A stretch of DNA of 64,000 nt from WHTK01 sp963711035. Lineage in GTDB: Bacteria > Chloroflexota > Dehalococcoidia > DSTF01 > WHTK01. Shown in pieces: positions 8,805 to 17,195 of the stretch. The stretch is taken from assembly GCA_963711035.1 (NCBI GenBank), contig CAVQCN010000001.1, forward strand, positions 868,001 to 932,000, in the 5' to 3' direction. Position 1 is the stretch's first letter. Each line of letters starts with the position of its first letter. The translations under genes were made by a program, and so were the position numbers. The notes below the pieces were generated by a model. That model did no database searches. It was not told the DNA's origin and saw only the letters and a program-made list of their open reading frames with translations.

Positions 8805-9344
8805 ATGTTTGCTCGATCCAGGTTCATCGCGTTCTCGACGTGTCTCGTGCTCGTGATTCTCGGTGGCCTCGTGGCGTGCGGCAGCGACAAGACCTCGCCA
8901 TCGCCGACCGCGCCGGCTGACTCACCGACCCCGGCCGCACTTTCGGATACGCCGGTCGCGACGGCAACCAATGCGGCCGTCGCGACTGCCACGAGCGCTC
9001 TATCAGCGACGGCAACTCAGGTGGCGTCTACTGCAACCAGCGCACCGCCACAACCGGCAGCGACGCAACCGGCGGCGGGCGCCAGCACTGCCGTTACCAT
9101 CGTGGACTTCGCCTTCGTGCCGGAGACATTGACTGCAGCGGCCGGCCAACCGGTGACCATCAAGATCAACAACAACGGCAACGTTCAGCACACCTTCACG
9201 ATCGACGGCGTGGCCGACAGCGGGACGCTGGACCCGGGTGGCTCGACCACGCTGATGTTCACGCCGGCACAAGCGGGGACGCTGACCTTCTACTGCGTCA
9301 TCCACGGCGCGACCGTCATGAGCGGCACGATTACCGTGCAGTGA
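8805..9344 (+). CDS. Cupredoxin-like (plastocyanin-type) lipoprotein
   Basis: Secreted, lipid-anchored blue copper-like protein. The signal peptide ends in the lipobox LVACGS. About 70 residues of Thr/Ala/Pro-rich linker follow, then a C-terminal cupredoxin domain of roughly 90 residues. All four type 1 copper ligands appear: His in NVQHTF, then Cys, His and Met in FYCVIHGATVMSG. It may carry electrons outside the membrane; the partner is unknown. A GTG three codons upstream is possible, but the ATG at 8805 sits better behind GAAGGGTGG. Confidence 0.82.
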   Translation: MFARSRFIAFSTCLVLVILGGLVACGSDKTSPSPTAPADSPTPAALSDTPVATATNAAVATATSALSATATQVASTATSAPPQPAATQPAAGASTAVTIVDFAFVPETLTAAAGQPVTIKINNNGNVQHTFTIDGVADSGTLDPGGSTTLMFTPAQAGTLTFYCVIHGATVMSGTITVQ

Positions 9345-9365
9345 TTCTGAATCCGGGTCGGGGGG

Positions 9366-10454
9366 CTAGGAGGCCTTTTCGGTCGTTTCGCCGGTGCGCA
9401 GACGGTGCAGGAGCAGGCGCGTCTCGTTGAAGCGCTGCAGGAGGTGCTCGATGTCTCCGTCGGCATCCAGCGCAGCAGTGCCATTGCTTGAGCTGGTCGC
9501 AGCCATGAGGGTCTGCAGGGTGTCGCTCTCATCTTCGGGCCGAGGATCGCGGCGCAGGGTTTCCGGCGCCGGTTCAGCAGGCACTTCGGCGCCGTCGAGC
9601 TGCAGGTGCTGCGAGTTTCGTTCGGCGAGGCGCAGGGCGATCTCGGCGCGCCGTAGCAGGTCTTCGACCGTGGTGGCGCAGGTCGGGAAAAAGGTGGCAC
9701 CGAAGGAGGCCGGCAGCGGCCCCCCGGGCTCTCCCTCCCGCGGCTGGCTGCTCTTGGCGAGGCGGCGCAGGCGGCGCACCATGCCGGTCGTCTCGCCGGG
9801 GCCCGACTCGGGTAGGACCAGGGCGAAACTGGCGTTGCCGTAGCGGTACACGCGGTCGATGTTGTTGCGGGTGCGGCGCAGCAGCTCGGCGGTGGCGAGG
9901 AAGCCGGCGTCCCACTCCTCTTCGCTGCGGTAGTCGAAGCGCTGGCGCAGCTGGTCGATGCCGACGAGGACGACGGCAAACTGACGCTGGAAACGACGTG
10001 AGCGCGAAAGCTCTGCCTCGATGGCGGGGCGCAGGAAACGCTCCTCGAAGACGCCTGTCTCCTCTTCGATGCCGAAGTAGCTGTCGCCGCCGGCGCCCAC
10101 CACGCGGCTGTCCGCTTCGAGCATGGCGATGGCGTGACGAATGGCGACGCTGAAGATCGCGAGCCCGACGAGGCCAGGCAGCTCCAACATCATCTTGTGG
10201 TTGAACAGGCTCCAGTCGGCGACGATGGTGCGACCCAGGTTGGCGATGAACCAACAGGCGATGGAGGAGGGCACAGCCGCTTTCCAGGGCAGCATGAGCG
10301 CCGCCCCGGCCGTAACCATGATCATGCCGGCGCGCAGGGCGACTCCCGATGTATCGTCGGCGGAGATGGCAGAGACGGCCGCAACCATTAGCAGCATCCC
10401 GGCGGCGCTGAGGTAGACTGCTGTCCGTCTTGGACGGAGTACGGCTACGGACAT
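9366..10454 (-). CDS. Membrane protein with degenerate GGDEF domain
   Basis: The N-terminal third contains about four transmembrane helices. The C-terminal part follows the diguanylate cyclase fold (FAVVLVGIDQL, RRTRNNIDRVYRYG, LPASFGATFFP, LLRRAEIALRLAERN), but where GGDEF should stand it reads YGNASFALVLP. The metal and GTP-binding signature is therefore lost and cyclase activity is not expected; a regulatory or binding role is more likely. The gene follows the coiled-coil gene by 22 bp, so it is probably the last gene of the sigma factor operon. Confidence 0.72.
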   Translation of the reverse strand: MSVAVLRPRRTAVYLSAAGMLLMVAAVSAISADDTSGVALRAGMIMVTAGAALMLPWKAAVPSSIACWFIANLGRTIVADWSLFNHKMMLELPGLVGLAIFSVAIRHAIAMLEADSRVVGAGGDSYFGIEEETGVFEERFLRPAIEAELSRSRRFQRQFAVVLVGIDQLRQRFDYRSEEEWDAGFLATAELLRRTRNNIDRVYRYGNASFALVLPESGPGETTGMVRRLRRLAKSSQPREGEPGGPLPASFGATFFPTCATTVEDLLRRAEIALRLAERNSQHLQLDGAEVPAEPAPETLRRDPRPEDESDTLQTLMAATSSSNGTAALDADGDIEHLLQRFNETRLLLHRLRTGETTEKAS

Positions 10455-10476
10455 GGCTTCGACGCCCCGCAGGTGA

Positions 10477-12000
10477 CTAGCTGGCCAGGCGGAGTGCGAC
10501 GCCGCCTTCGCTGGTCGAGACGACGTCCAGATTCGAGCCGGCCGACTGGCTCAGCCGTTGCCGGAAGTCCTCGACGCTGGTCGGCGCCTCGATCTCGACG
10601 CGGAAGGTCACTTCTTCCTTCGCGTAGTCGGCCAGCGTGACGTTGGCGACCCCGTTCATGCGGCCCAGCGCGCCATCGAGGCTGAGCAGACGATCGAAGT
10701 CGGGCACCGGCGCGATGCTTATCAGTACGCGGCCGTGCACGATTGGCGACTGGGCTGCGGGCGACGCGGCCGCGACGGGCTCGGCTTCTGCGACCGGTTC
10801 AGTTTGCGGCTCAAGCACCGGTTCGGGCTCGCTGGCCTCAGGCTGCGAGAGCTCCGGAGCGCCGGCTTCCTCGGCTGCACTCGTCTCTGGCTTCGCATCT
10901 TCCTGCTGGTAGCCGGAGTACCAGCTCGGGGTTGGGGTCTGCAGAGAGGGAGAAGGTTCTTCGACCGGGGCGGCACTGGGCGCTTGCTGGGTGGCTTGCC
11001 AGGGCGAGACCGGCTCGGACGCTGGCTGTGGCTCGACAGGCGTGACTTCGGCTTCGGGCTCAGTGGCGGTTTCCGGAGCCTCACCCGAGAGGTTGGCGAT
11101 GCGGTTGTGCAGGTCCTGCACCAGGCGGGTGAGCAGGCTGTAGTCCGTCTCGAGGCGCTCCAGGACGAGCTGCGCGGACTCGCTGACCGCGGAGCCGACG
11201 GTGCTGGAGTGGGCCTGGCTGGCGGCCTCGCGGGCTTCTTGGGCCGCGCGCGAGGCCTCGGCAACAGCATCCTCATGAGTGCGGGTGGACTCCTCCAGAC
11301 GCTGCATCGCGGTAGTGAGGCGCTCCTCGATGGTTTGGCTCACCTGGTCGGCGCTGCGCATGGCGTCCTGGGCTTGCTGCACGGCTGCCTCGACGCGGCT
11401 GTCGATGGCAGCCTGGACTTCGTCGGTGAGCGCCGGGGTGGAGGGGAGGGTATTCAGGCGCTCTTCGAGGTCGGTTCGCACGCGCTCGGCGGCGCTTCCG
11501 GCCTGGGCGAGGATGTTGTTGAGGCGGATTTCGAGGTCGCTCTGCAGCCGTTGGGCGGCCGCGAAGGCGTCATCGGCCTTGCGGCTCGCGTCGTCGAGCC
11601 GGCTCTGCAGCTCGGGAGTCTGCATGCTCTGTTCGGTTCGCTGAATGGCCTCGTCGAGGAGGTTCTGTGTCTCGGCGCGCACCTTTTCGGCGGCGTCGTT
11701 GAGAGCGCTGCGCACGGAGTCGGCCACGGCGCGCGCGTCGTCGGCCGCGCTGGTTGCGGCGCTGGCCATTTCGCTGCTTCGGGTGGCGGACTGCTCGGCG
11801 CGCGCGGATACGTCGTCGATAGCCTTCATGGAGTCGGCGGCGAACTTGTCTGCCGCCGCTGCCAACTGCTGCGACGTTTCACTGACGCTCTTCGTGAATG
11901 CGGCGACGGCTTCGCGGACGGTGGCGGTCCAGTTCGGTGCCTGGTTTTCGTCGCGCTCCATGGAGCCATCGTAGTCGACGGGCGTATTCATTTGAACCAC
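10477..12000 (-). CDS. Long coiled-coil protein with C-terminal alpha/beta domain
   Basis: Of 507 residues, about 30-300 are Ala/Glu/Arg/Gln-rich heptad-like helix of the apolipoprotein or methyl-accepting-coiled-coil kind. An acidic Pro/Glu/Ala linker (about 305-415) follows, then a compact final domain of about 85 residues (HGRVLISIAPVPDF to VALRLAS). There is no signal peptide or membrane helix, so it is probably cytoplasmic. The start is taken as GTG at 12000, four bases after GGGAGGG; an ATG three codons later is also possible. The position between anti-sigma-like and degenerate GGDEF genes suggests a scaffold or stress-response role. No specific function recognised. Confidence 0.65.
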   Translation of the reverse strand: MVQMNTPVDYDGSMERDENQAPNWTATVREAVAAFTKSVSETSQQLAAAADKFAADSMKAIDDVSARAEQSATRSSEMASAATSAADDARAVADSVRSALNDAAEKVRAETQNLLDEAIQRTEQSMQTPELQSRLDDASRKADDAFAAAQRLQSDLEIRLNNILAQAGSAAERVRTDLEERLNTLPSTPALTDEVQAAIDSRVEAAVQQAQDAMRSADQVSQTIEERLTTAMQRLEESTRTHEDAVAEASRAAQEAREAASQAHSSTVGSAVSESAQLVLERLETDYSLLTRLVQDLHNRIANLSGEAPETATEPEAEVTPVEPQPASEPVSPWQATQQAPSAAPVEEPSPSLQTPTPSWYSGYQQEDAKPETSAAEEAGAPELSQPEASEPEPVLEPQTEPVAEAEPVAAASPAAQSPIVHGRVLISIAPVPDFDRLLSLDGALGRMNGVANVTLADYAKEEVTFRVEIEAPTSVEDFRQRLSQSAGSNLDVVSTSEGGVALRLAS

Positions 12001-12098
12001 GGTTCCCTCCCAGATGGTCGCCTACGGCGACAGGGGGCGATCCCCTGCCTTTAAGTATCGGAAGGACTGCGAAGCGGCTTTAGGGGAGGGTTTCTACT

Positions 12099-13541
12099 CT
12101 AGTTTTGCGGCGTGCTGCTTGGTTCCGGCGTGTTTGTGGGCGTGGCGGTGTCGGTCGGCGTTGCCGTCGGCGTTTCGGTTGGCGTGCTAGTCGCTGTGCT
12201 GGTCGCCGTGGGCGTAGGCTCCGGGTCGCCGACGAGGTCGCCGGTTATCGATAGCGTGTCGAGCATGTGGCTCAGCACCGTCGCCGACTCACCTGTCTGG
12301 TCGACGAGGTCGCTCAGGGAGATCGTCGCTCCGCTGTTACCTTTGTCACGCAGGACGACGATCTTGTCGCCGAGTACCGCCTGGATGCCGCCGCTATCAG
12401 TGCGGATCAGCAGGATGATGCTCGTGTCGGGGCTGTCGATGCGAATCGTGTCGTCGGCAACGTTGCCCGTCCCGGTGCCGTCGACGTCGATACCGACGAG
12501 CTGCCAGCCGCTGGGAACCCGCAGGTTCAGGGTCGTGGTCGAAATCGTGACCCAATCCAGACCAAAGGTGGTGTCGTCCGTCGGGCTCACGCGCACCTGG
12601 CCGTCCTTCAGAGCCGGAGGCGTCGGCGTTGGCGGCGGAGGCGTCGTCGTTGCGGTAGCGGATGGCGAGCTCGATGCCGAAGCCGCAGTAGAGGTGGTGT
12701 CGGTAGAAGCCACGGCCTCGTTGCCATCGTCCGGCGCCCGGGCGGCCGTGATGCGATTGGCGTCGTCCAGCCGAGCCAGGGCCTGGTCCAACGCTGGCGC
12801 GACTGTCTCATCCTTTGCGGCAAGCGTGACGATGGTCTTTTGCCGCTCGATGACAGCCGGCAGTTTTTGGGCGACGGCAGGATCATTCTCGGTTTGCAGG
12901 CGCTGCGCCAGATCGAGCGTACGTTGTGTCAGATCGTCCACCATGGCGGTCGTGACGGTGCCGCTGCCCGCTGCCTGCTCGAGCTGCTGGGTCTGCTGTT
13001 CGATGAGGGCGTACTGGGCGCTCACCGTGGTGCTGCCGGAGTTCGCGAAGTAGACGATGCCGGCAATAGCCAGGGCGATGACGATGACCGTAGCCGAAAG
13101 GCTGGTGCGCATGGCCATGGAGATGGCGGGCCGCGGCGCCGGTCGCGGCGCCTGGGCAGCGTCAAGCAGACGGCGGCGAGCGTTGCTCCAGAACGGCAGG
13201 CGTGGCGGCGGTACGGCCCGCAGGGCTTCCTGCACGCCGGCCCCGCTGGCCTCGATGAGGCGCTCACGGGTACGGTTGACGAAATCGGGGTTCGGCTCGT
13301 TCGAGAACGCGGCGCTGACGTCGCGCCCTGCGGCGAAGAGCAACCGCTCGCGCGTGCGTTCGCGGAACTCGGGTGCAGGCTTCGAGGTGTACGCGATGCG
13401 CAGGGAGATAGCCTCGCGCAGCAGCGGTTCCAGCTGTGCCCGGTACTGCGGGAACGCGGAGAGGCAATCCTCCGGCGAGAGGCCGGCGTCATAGCCCGAT
13501 AGGCATTCCTGCAGCATCTCCTCGATGCGTTTTCGATTCAC
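12099..13541 (-). CDS. Anti-sigma-factor-like single-pass membrane protein
   Basis: The first 140 residues are cytoplasmic and contain three copies of an 18-residue unit at 55-72, 83-100 and 113-130, each with a [DE]F/PF..RTRERL-type core. A membrane segment spans about 147-166. Outside are a helical region, a predicted beta-rich domain (about 310-430) and a Thr/Pro/Ala-repeat tail. The ATG overlaps the stop of the sigma factor gene by four bases (ATGA), and such coupling is typical for an anti-sigma partner. No zinc-binding HxxxCxxC motif is seen. The assignment rests on architecture and context. Confidence 0.7.
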   Translation of the reverse strand: MNRKRIEEMLQECLSGYDAGLSPEDCLSAFPQYRAQLEPLLREAISLRIAYTSKPAPEFRERTRERLLFAAGRDVSAAFSNEPNPDFVNRTRERLIEASGAGVQEALRAVPPPRLPFWSNARRRLLDAAQAPRPAPRPAISMAMRTSLSATVIVIALAIAGIVYFANSGSTTVSAQYALIEQQTQQLEQAAGSGTVTTAMVDDLTQRTLDLAQRLQTENDPAVAQKLPAVIERQKTIVTLAAKDETVAPALDQALARLDDANRITAARAPDDGNEAVASTDTTSTAASASSSPSATATTTPPPPTPTPPALKDGQVRVSPTDDTTFGLDWVTISTTTLNLRVPSGWQLVGIDVDGTGTGNVADDTIRIDSPDTSIILLIRTDSGGIQAVLGDKIVVLRDKGNSGATISLSDLVDQTGESATVLSHMLDTLSITGDLVGDPEPTPTATSTATSTPTETPTATPTDTATPTNTPEPSSTPQN

Positions 13542-14143
13542 TGGTTCTTCTGTGCCAACTCCGGATACTTCGGCGTCATCAGGATCTGAAGCCGCTGCAT
13601 CCCCTTATGCTGCAATACCTTGACGTTGTTCTCCTGTTTGCCCAGGGCTTTGGCCGTATCGGCGACCGAAAGGCCGGAGGCGAAGCGCAGAATGATGACC
13701 TCCCGTTGAGCTTCCGGCAGCAGGGTGACCGCTTTGCGCAGGTCCTCCAGTGCCATGCTCCGTTCCGTCGTTTCGGCCGGGTCGTTCGTGCGGTTGCCGT
13801 CGACCAGGTCTTCGGGCAGCTCGGCGTCGTGTTGGCGGCGGCCGTTGCGTCGCGTGAAGCTGATCACCTCGTTGCGGGCGATGCGCATCAGCCAGGCGGC
13901 GAAGGGCACCTTGCGCCACTGATAGCCGGGCAGGCCGCCGAGCATCTTGAGGAAGATCTCTTCGGCGACGTCTTCGGCGTCATGGAAGTTGCCGAGGCGC
14001 GCCAGTGTGTAGCGGTAGACCTGATTGATGTGGTTGTCGTAGAGGGTCGAAAGCGCCTCCAGGTCACCCGCTTGTGCAGCTTCGACGACCTGGCGTTCCG
14101 GCTCCCAATCGGAGCCGTTCTCCGATTGGGAGAAGCTCTTCAT
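13538..14143 (-). CDS. ECF-type RNA polymerase sigma factor
   Basis: 201-residue sigma-70 family protein. Region 2 spans ALSTLYDNHINQVYRYTLARL through the -10 recognition helix (FAAWLMRIARNEVISFTRR). Region 4 carries the helix-turn-helix LPEAQREVIILRFASGLSVADTAKAL. The frame is open for 36 codons further upstream, but ATG 14143 has AAAAGGG directly before it and gives the normal ECF length. It heads a minus-strand operon with its likely anti-sigma factor, the coiled-coil protein and the degenerate GGDEF protein. A hairpin covers the ribosome binding site. Confidence 0.9.
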   Translation of the reverse strand: MKSFSQSENGSDWEPERQVVEAAQAGDLEALSTLYDNHINQVYRYTLARLGNFHDAEDVAEEIFLKMLGGLPGYQWRKVPFAAWLMRIARNEVISFTRRNGRRQHDAELPEDLVDGNRTNDPAETTERSMALEDLRKAVTLLPEAQREVIILRFASGLSVADTAKALGKQENNVKVLQHKGMQRLQILMTPKYPELAQKNQ

Positions 14144-14149
14144 GATCCC

Positions 14150-14168
14150 TTTTCCGGGTACCGGAAAA
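14150..14168 (-). promoter_or_regulatory. Inverted repeat covering the sigma factor ribosome binding site
   Basis: TTTTCCGG-gta-CCGGAAAA is a perfect 8+8 repeat. On the minus strand its distal arm overlaps the AAAAGGG ribosome binding site of the sigma gene, six bases before the ATG. It could act as an RNA hairpin limiting translation or as a DNA operator. Confidence 0.55.
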
Positions 14169-14294
14169 CGAGCCAATGATATGCCCCTCTCCAGCCACGC
14201 GTCCACCGGGGACACAGGCGCACCCCCCTCTCGCGAAGGGGTTGCATACATAACAACGAAGCGTCGGACAAAAGGTTAATACCGTGCGCTTCCC

Positions 14295-14318
14295 CTCAGG
14301 ATTAGGGAATCCCCTGAG
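14295..14318. promoter_or_regulatory. Imperfect inverted repeat upstream of epimerase gene
   Basis: CTCAGG-att-aggg-aat-CCCCTGAG forms a bulged stem about 40 bp before the epimerase start, in the divergent region shared with the sigma operon. Possible operator. Confidence 0.35.
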
Positions 14319-14356
14319 TTAACGATCATATCGCCGAGAGCGGTTATCCTCATTTT

Positions 14357-15277
14357 ATGCGAATTTTCCTCACGGGCGGCGCCGGCTTCATCGGCAGTCA
14401 TACGACGGCGGGTTTGCTGGCCGCCGGCCATCAGGTGACGGTGCTCGACAACCTCTCGAACGGCCGGCGCGATCTCGTGGCGCCGGACGCTGCCTTCGTC
14501 GAAGGTGATCTGCGTCAGGAAGAGGAGCTGCCGGGATGGCTGGCAGGCCACGACGTCGTCATCCACATGGCGGCGTTCGTGCCGGTGCCGGAGTCGGTCA
14601 AGCGGCCGGTGGAGTTCGCCGAGAACAACGTCGTCAACACGGTGCGCTTGCTGGAGGCGATGCGAAAGGCAGGCGTGAACAGCATCGTCTTTTCGTCCTC
14701 CGCCACGGTCTACGGCTTACCCTCGCGCCTGCCGATCCATGAGGACGACCCGGTACAGTTGCAGTCCAATCCCTACGGCGCGAGCAAGGTGGCCGCGGAG
14801 GCTTTCCTGGCGGTCTACCATCGCCTCTACGGCATGAACGTGACGATTCTGCGCTACTTCAATCCTTACGGTCCGAACGAGCTTTGTGATCCGGAGACAC
14901 ACTTGGTGCCGACCGTCGTGCGCGCGGCGCTGGAGGGCAAGCCGATTCCCGTGTACTGGGGCGGCCAGCAGGTTCGCGATTTTATATATGTAGGGGACCT
15001 GGCCCGAGCACACGTTGCGGTTCTGGGACTGGACGGCCTCAACTACTTCAACGTTGGCAGCGAGACCGGTGTCAAAGTGAAGGACATCCTCGATACCGTA
15101 GGTTCGATCCTGGGCCACAAGCTGACTGTCCAGGACCTCGGCGAGCGTCCGGGTGACGTTGCCGCGACCTATGCCACGTCGGAGCGGCTACGGCAGCAGA
15201 CTGGTTGGCGCGCCGAAGTCGACCTCGAAGAGGGGCTGCGCCGCACGGTCGAGTACTACCGGGGCTTGCCAGCCTAG
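14357..15277 (+). CDS. NAD-dependent epimerase/dehydratase (UDP-glucose 4-epimerase-like)
   Basis: Extended short-chain dehydrogenase of 306 residues. It shows the NAD-binding TGGAGFIGSH, catalytic Ser in SSSATVYG and the YGASK active-site Tyr/Lys pair, followed by FNPYGPNE. This is the GalE/nucleotide-sugar epimerase pattern; the exact sugar is not decidable. No Shine-Dalgarno sequence is visible and TATCCT lies only seven bases before the ATG, so a leaderless or very short-leader transcript is possible. Its stop overlaps the stop of the convergent GGDEF gene by three bases. Confidence 0.85.
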   Translation: MRIFLTGGAGFIGSHTTAGLLAAGHQVTVLDNLSNGRRDLVAPDAAFVEGDLRQEEELPGWLAGHDVVIHMAAFVPVPESVKRPVEFAENNVVNTVRLLEAMRKAGVNSIVFSSSATVYGLPSRLPIHEDDPVQLQSNPYGASKVAAEAFLAVYHRLYGMNVTILRYFNPYGPNELCDPETHLVPTVVRAALEGKPIPVYWGGQQVRDFIYVGDLARAHVAVLGLDGLNYFNVGSETGVKVKDILDTVGSILGHKLTVQDLGERPGDVAATYATSERLRQQTGWRAEVDLEEGLRRTVEYYRGLPA

Positions 15278-16647
15278 GCCGAGAGCGGCGGTTCGATAGG
15301 TTCTCGCGTGGTGTACGCTGCTCTCTTGGCTTGATACATACGTCGGTCCGCCATGCCGAGCAGGGTGCCGACGGAATCTCCGTCTTCCGGACAGCTGGCA
15401 ACGCCAACCGAGATCTGCGGCCTGACCACGCCGTCCGACACACGCACGGAGAGGTTGTTGATGAGGTGGCGCAGGTTTTCGGCGTGGCGCTGTGCCGCGG
15501 CGGGGTCCAGACCGGGGAGAGCAATGGCGAACTCGTCGCCACCCAGACGCCAACAGATGAAGTCGTTGCCGGCCCAGCGCCGCATGGCTCCGCCAATCGT
15601 TTGCAGCACCCGATCGCCGGCCAGGTGTCCATATGTGTCGTTGATCGGCTTGAAGCGATCGAGGTCGGCGACGACGAGGGAGAGAGGCTGCTCCTCCCGC
15701 GCTGCACTCTTGATCAGGCTCTCGAGGTGGTCGCTCATATGGCGCAGGTTGTTGAGGCCGGTCAGCGCATCGATCGTGGCTTTGTTCTCTAGCACGTCAG
15801 CCATGCTGTTGATGGCGTGTGCCAGGCCCGCGAGTTCATCGTTGCCGTGTGCTGGCATGCGCACCGAAGCGCCGGCGGCAATTTCGACGGCGACGTTGCT
15901 GTAGGCCAGCAGGGGTCTGTAAATCATGCGTCGCAGCACCTGCCACCAGACGAGGCCGAGCATGCTGGAGGACACGATAGCGGCGATCCCTAACTCGAGG
16001 ACAAGCCGGCGGGCAGCGCCGGCAAGATCGGAGTACTGAAAGAGCGTCTGCTGGGTCGCGCCTGGATCGGGGCTGGACCACACCTCCCCACCGAACTGGC
16101 CGCCCGTGACGAGCCGCAGAGGGCTGAGTTTTGCAGGGGAGGCGTTCGCATCTTCGAACCGTACGTCCGAGTATTGGGGTCCTTCTGTCTTCGCCTTCTC
16201 GACCAAGGCGGGATCGATGTTTGTGGTGGAGTCTGGAATAACCTCGTAGCCCACTGAATTGCTTAATGGCACCGTGCTGGCATAGGACTGGGCTACACCC
16301 ACGATTTCGTCGTATGGATCGACCTTCAGCTCGAGATTGCCGCTGTCGTCGTAGACCGAGAGGCTCAGGACGCCCATGTCGCGCAGCAGACGGTAGTCGC
16401 TCTGTGCGAAGGCAAAGCCACCCGTCGTCTGCAGGCGTTGCCCCATCGAAGTGAAAACCGCGACGGTCTCTTGTTTGACGTGAACCTCGTCGCGCGCAGT
16501 GTGGATTTCCCCGTTGAGCGTGGTCCAGCCATACGCAGTGGCAATCGAGGAGCCCACTACCAGGCAAATGACGGTTAGGGCCAGCCACAGGCGAAATATC
16601 AGGGAGCGCCGGGAATAGAGGGACCAGGCCCTGCTGAACAGGCTCAT
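15274..16647 (-). CDS. Membrane diguanylate cyclase (GGDEF) with periplasmic sensor
   Basis: Makes cyclic di-GMP from two GTP if active. TM1 is at about residues 18-40, an extracytoplasmic sensor at 41-215, TM2 at 218-240, a HAMP-like linker at 241-290 and the GGDEF domain from 290 to the end. The catalytic motif is intact (WRLGGDEFAIALP, 369-373), and LVVADLDRFKPINDTYGH matches the substrate-binding strand. The RxxD inhibitory site normally five residues upstream is absent, so product inhibition is not expected. It is a single-gene unit. Confidence 0.9.
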   Translation of the reverse strand: MSLFSRAWSLYSRRSLIFRLWLALTVICLVVGSSIATAYGWTTLNGEIHTARDEVHVKQETVAVFTSMGQRLQTTGGFAFAQSDYRLLRDMGVLSLSVYDDSGNLELKVDPYDEIVGVAQSYASTVPLSNSVGYEVIPDSTTNIDPALVEKAKTEGPQYSDVRFEDANASPAKLSPLRLVTGGQFGGEVWSSPDPGATQQTLFQYSDLAGAARRLVLELGIAAIVSSSMLGLVWWQVLRRMIYRPLLAYSNVAVEIAAGASVRMPAHGNDELAGLAHAINSMADVLENKATIDALTGLNNLRHMSDHLESLIKSAAREEQPLSLVVADLDRFKPINDTYGHLAGDRVLQTIGGAMRRWAGNDFICWRLGGDEFAIALPGLDPAAAQRHAENLRHLINNLSVRVSDGVVRPQISVGVASCPEDGDSVGTLLGMADRRMYQAKRAAYTTREPIEPPLSA

Positions 16648-16744
16648 CTCAGTGATAGTCGGCAGACTCGGTAGAGAGTGTTCAGGTAAGCGGGACGAGT
16701 TGTCCTGGTCCGAAAGGACGAGGCGTCAGCGGCAGTAACGGAAA

Positions 16745-16782
16745 GAGCCGCACGCGAAACACGGTGTTTCGGCGTGCGGCTC
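16745..16782 (-). terminator. Strong hairpin downstream of the SWIM gene
   Basis: GAGCCGCACGC(c)GAAACAC pairs with its complement over 18 bp with a single bulge, followed on the minus strand by ctcttt. It lies between the SWIM gene stop and the GGDEF gene start, so it should terminate the SWIM transcript. Confidence 0.7.
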
Positions 16783-16802
16783 CTGTCTTCGGACGGAAAC
16801 TG

Positions 16803-17069
16803 TCAGGCGTGCTCGAGCAAGTGGCCGCTCACGACCTCGCTAGGCAGCATCCCTTCCAAGACTCGCTCCAGCGCCATCGTGTGGGCGCAGGCGCCGTGGC
16901 CGGCCTCGAAGAAATCGCAGGTGCAATGCCACTGCTCGTCTTCGAGTGTGACGCGGTGATCGCCATTCTCGCCGTGAAACTCGACCGTGAACTGCTTGAC
17001 CCGCATCCGGGTCCGCTCCTGGGCGTAGCGCCGTGCCTTCTCGATTTTGCCGATGACACTTGAGTTCAC
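16803..17069 (-). CDS. Small SWIM-type zinc finger protein
   Basis: 88-residue protein. The segment WHCTCDFFEAGHGACAHTMAL gives the CxC...CxH zinc-binding pattern of SWIM domains, preceded by a short beta-rich region (VEFHGENGDHRVTLEDE). SWIM domains bind DNA or proteins, usually as part of larger proteins, so a stand-alone version is notable but common in this kind of genome. The start is GTG at 17069 because GGGGAGG lies seven bases upstream; an ATG 13 codons earlier would lie inside the terminator hairpin. Function unknown. Confidence 0.78.
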   Translation of the reverse strand: MNSSVIGKIEKARRYAQERTRMRVKQFTVEFHGENGDHRVTLEDEQWHCTCDFFEAGHGACAHTMALERVLEGMLPSEVVSGHLLEHA

Positions 17070-17094
17070 TGAACGACCTCCCCAAAGAACCAAA

Positions 17095-17124
17095 AACACC
17101 CGGCCCATGCCGGGTGTTTGTTTT
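17095..17124. terminator. Bidirectional rho-independent terminator after fabF
   Basis: AACACCCGGC-ccat-GCCGGGTGTT is a perfect 10-bp stem with T-rich flanks on both strands (tgtttt on plus, ttttgg on minus). It ends the fabH-folC-fabF transcript before the SWIM gene. Confidence 0.85.
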
Positions 17125-17195
17125 CAGGATCGGGTGGCGACACCTGTTCGCGTGGCCATAGGTAATTATCGCACGCGGATCAATGCCCCCGCAGG

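Noticed and set aside
10558..12054. 498-codon plus-strand frame opposite the coiled-coil gene
   Set aside because: Mirror of the Ala/Glu/Arg-rich helix; low-complexity Gly/Leu/Arg translation with no domain.
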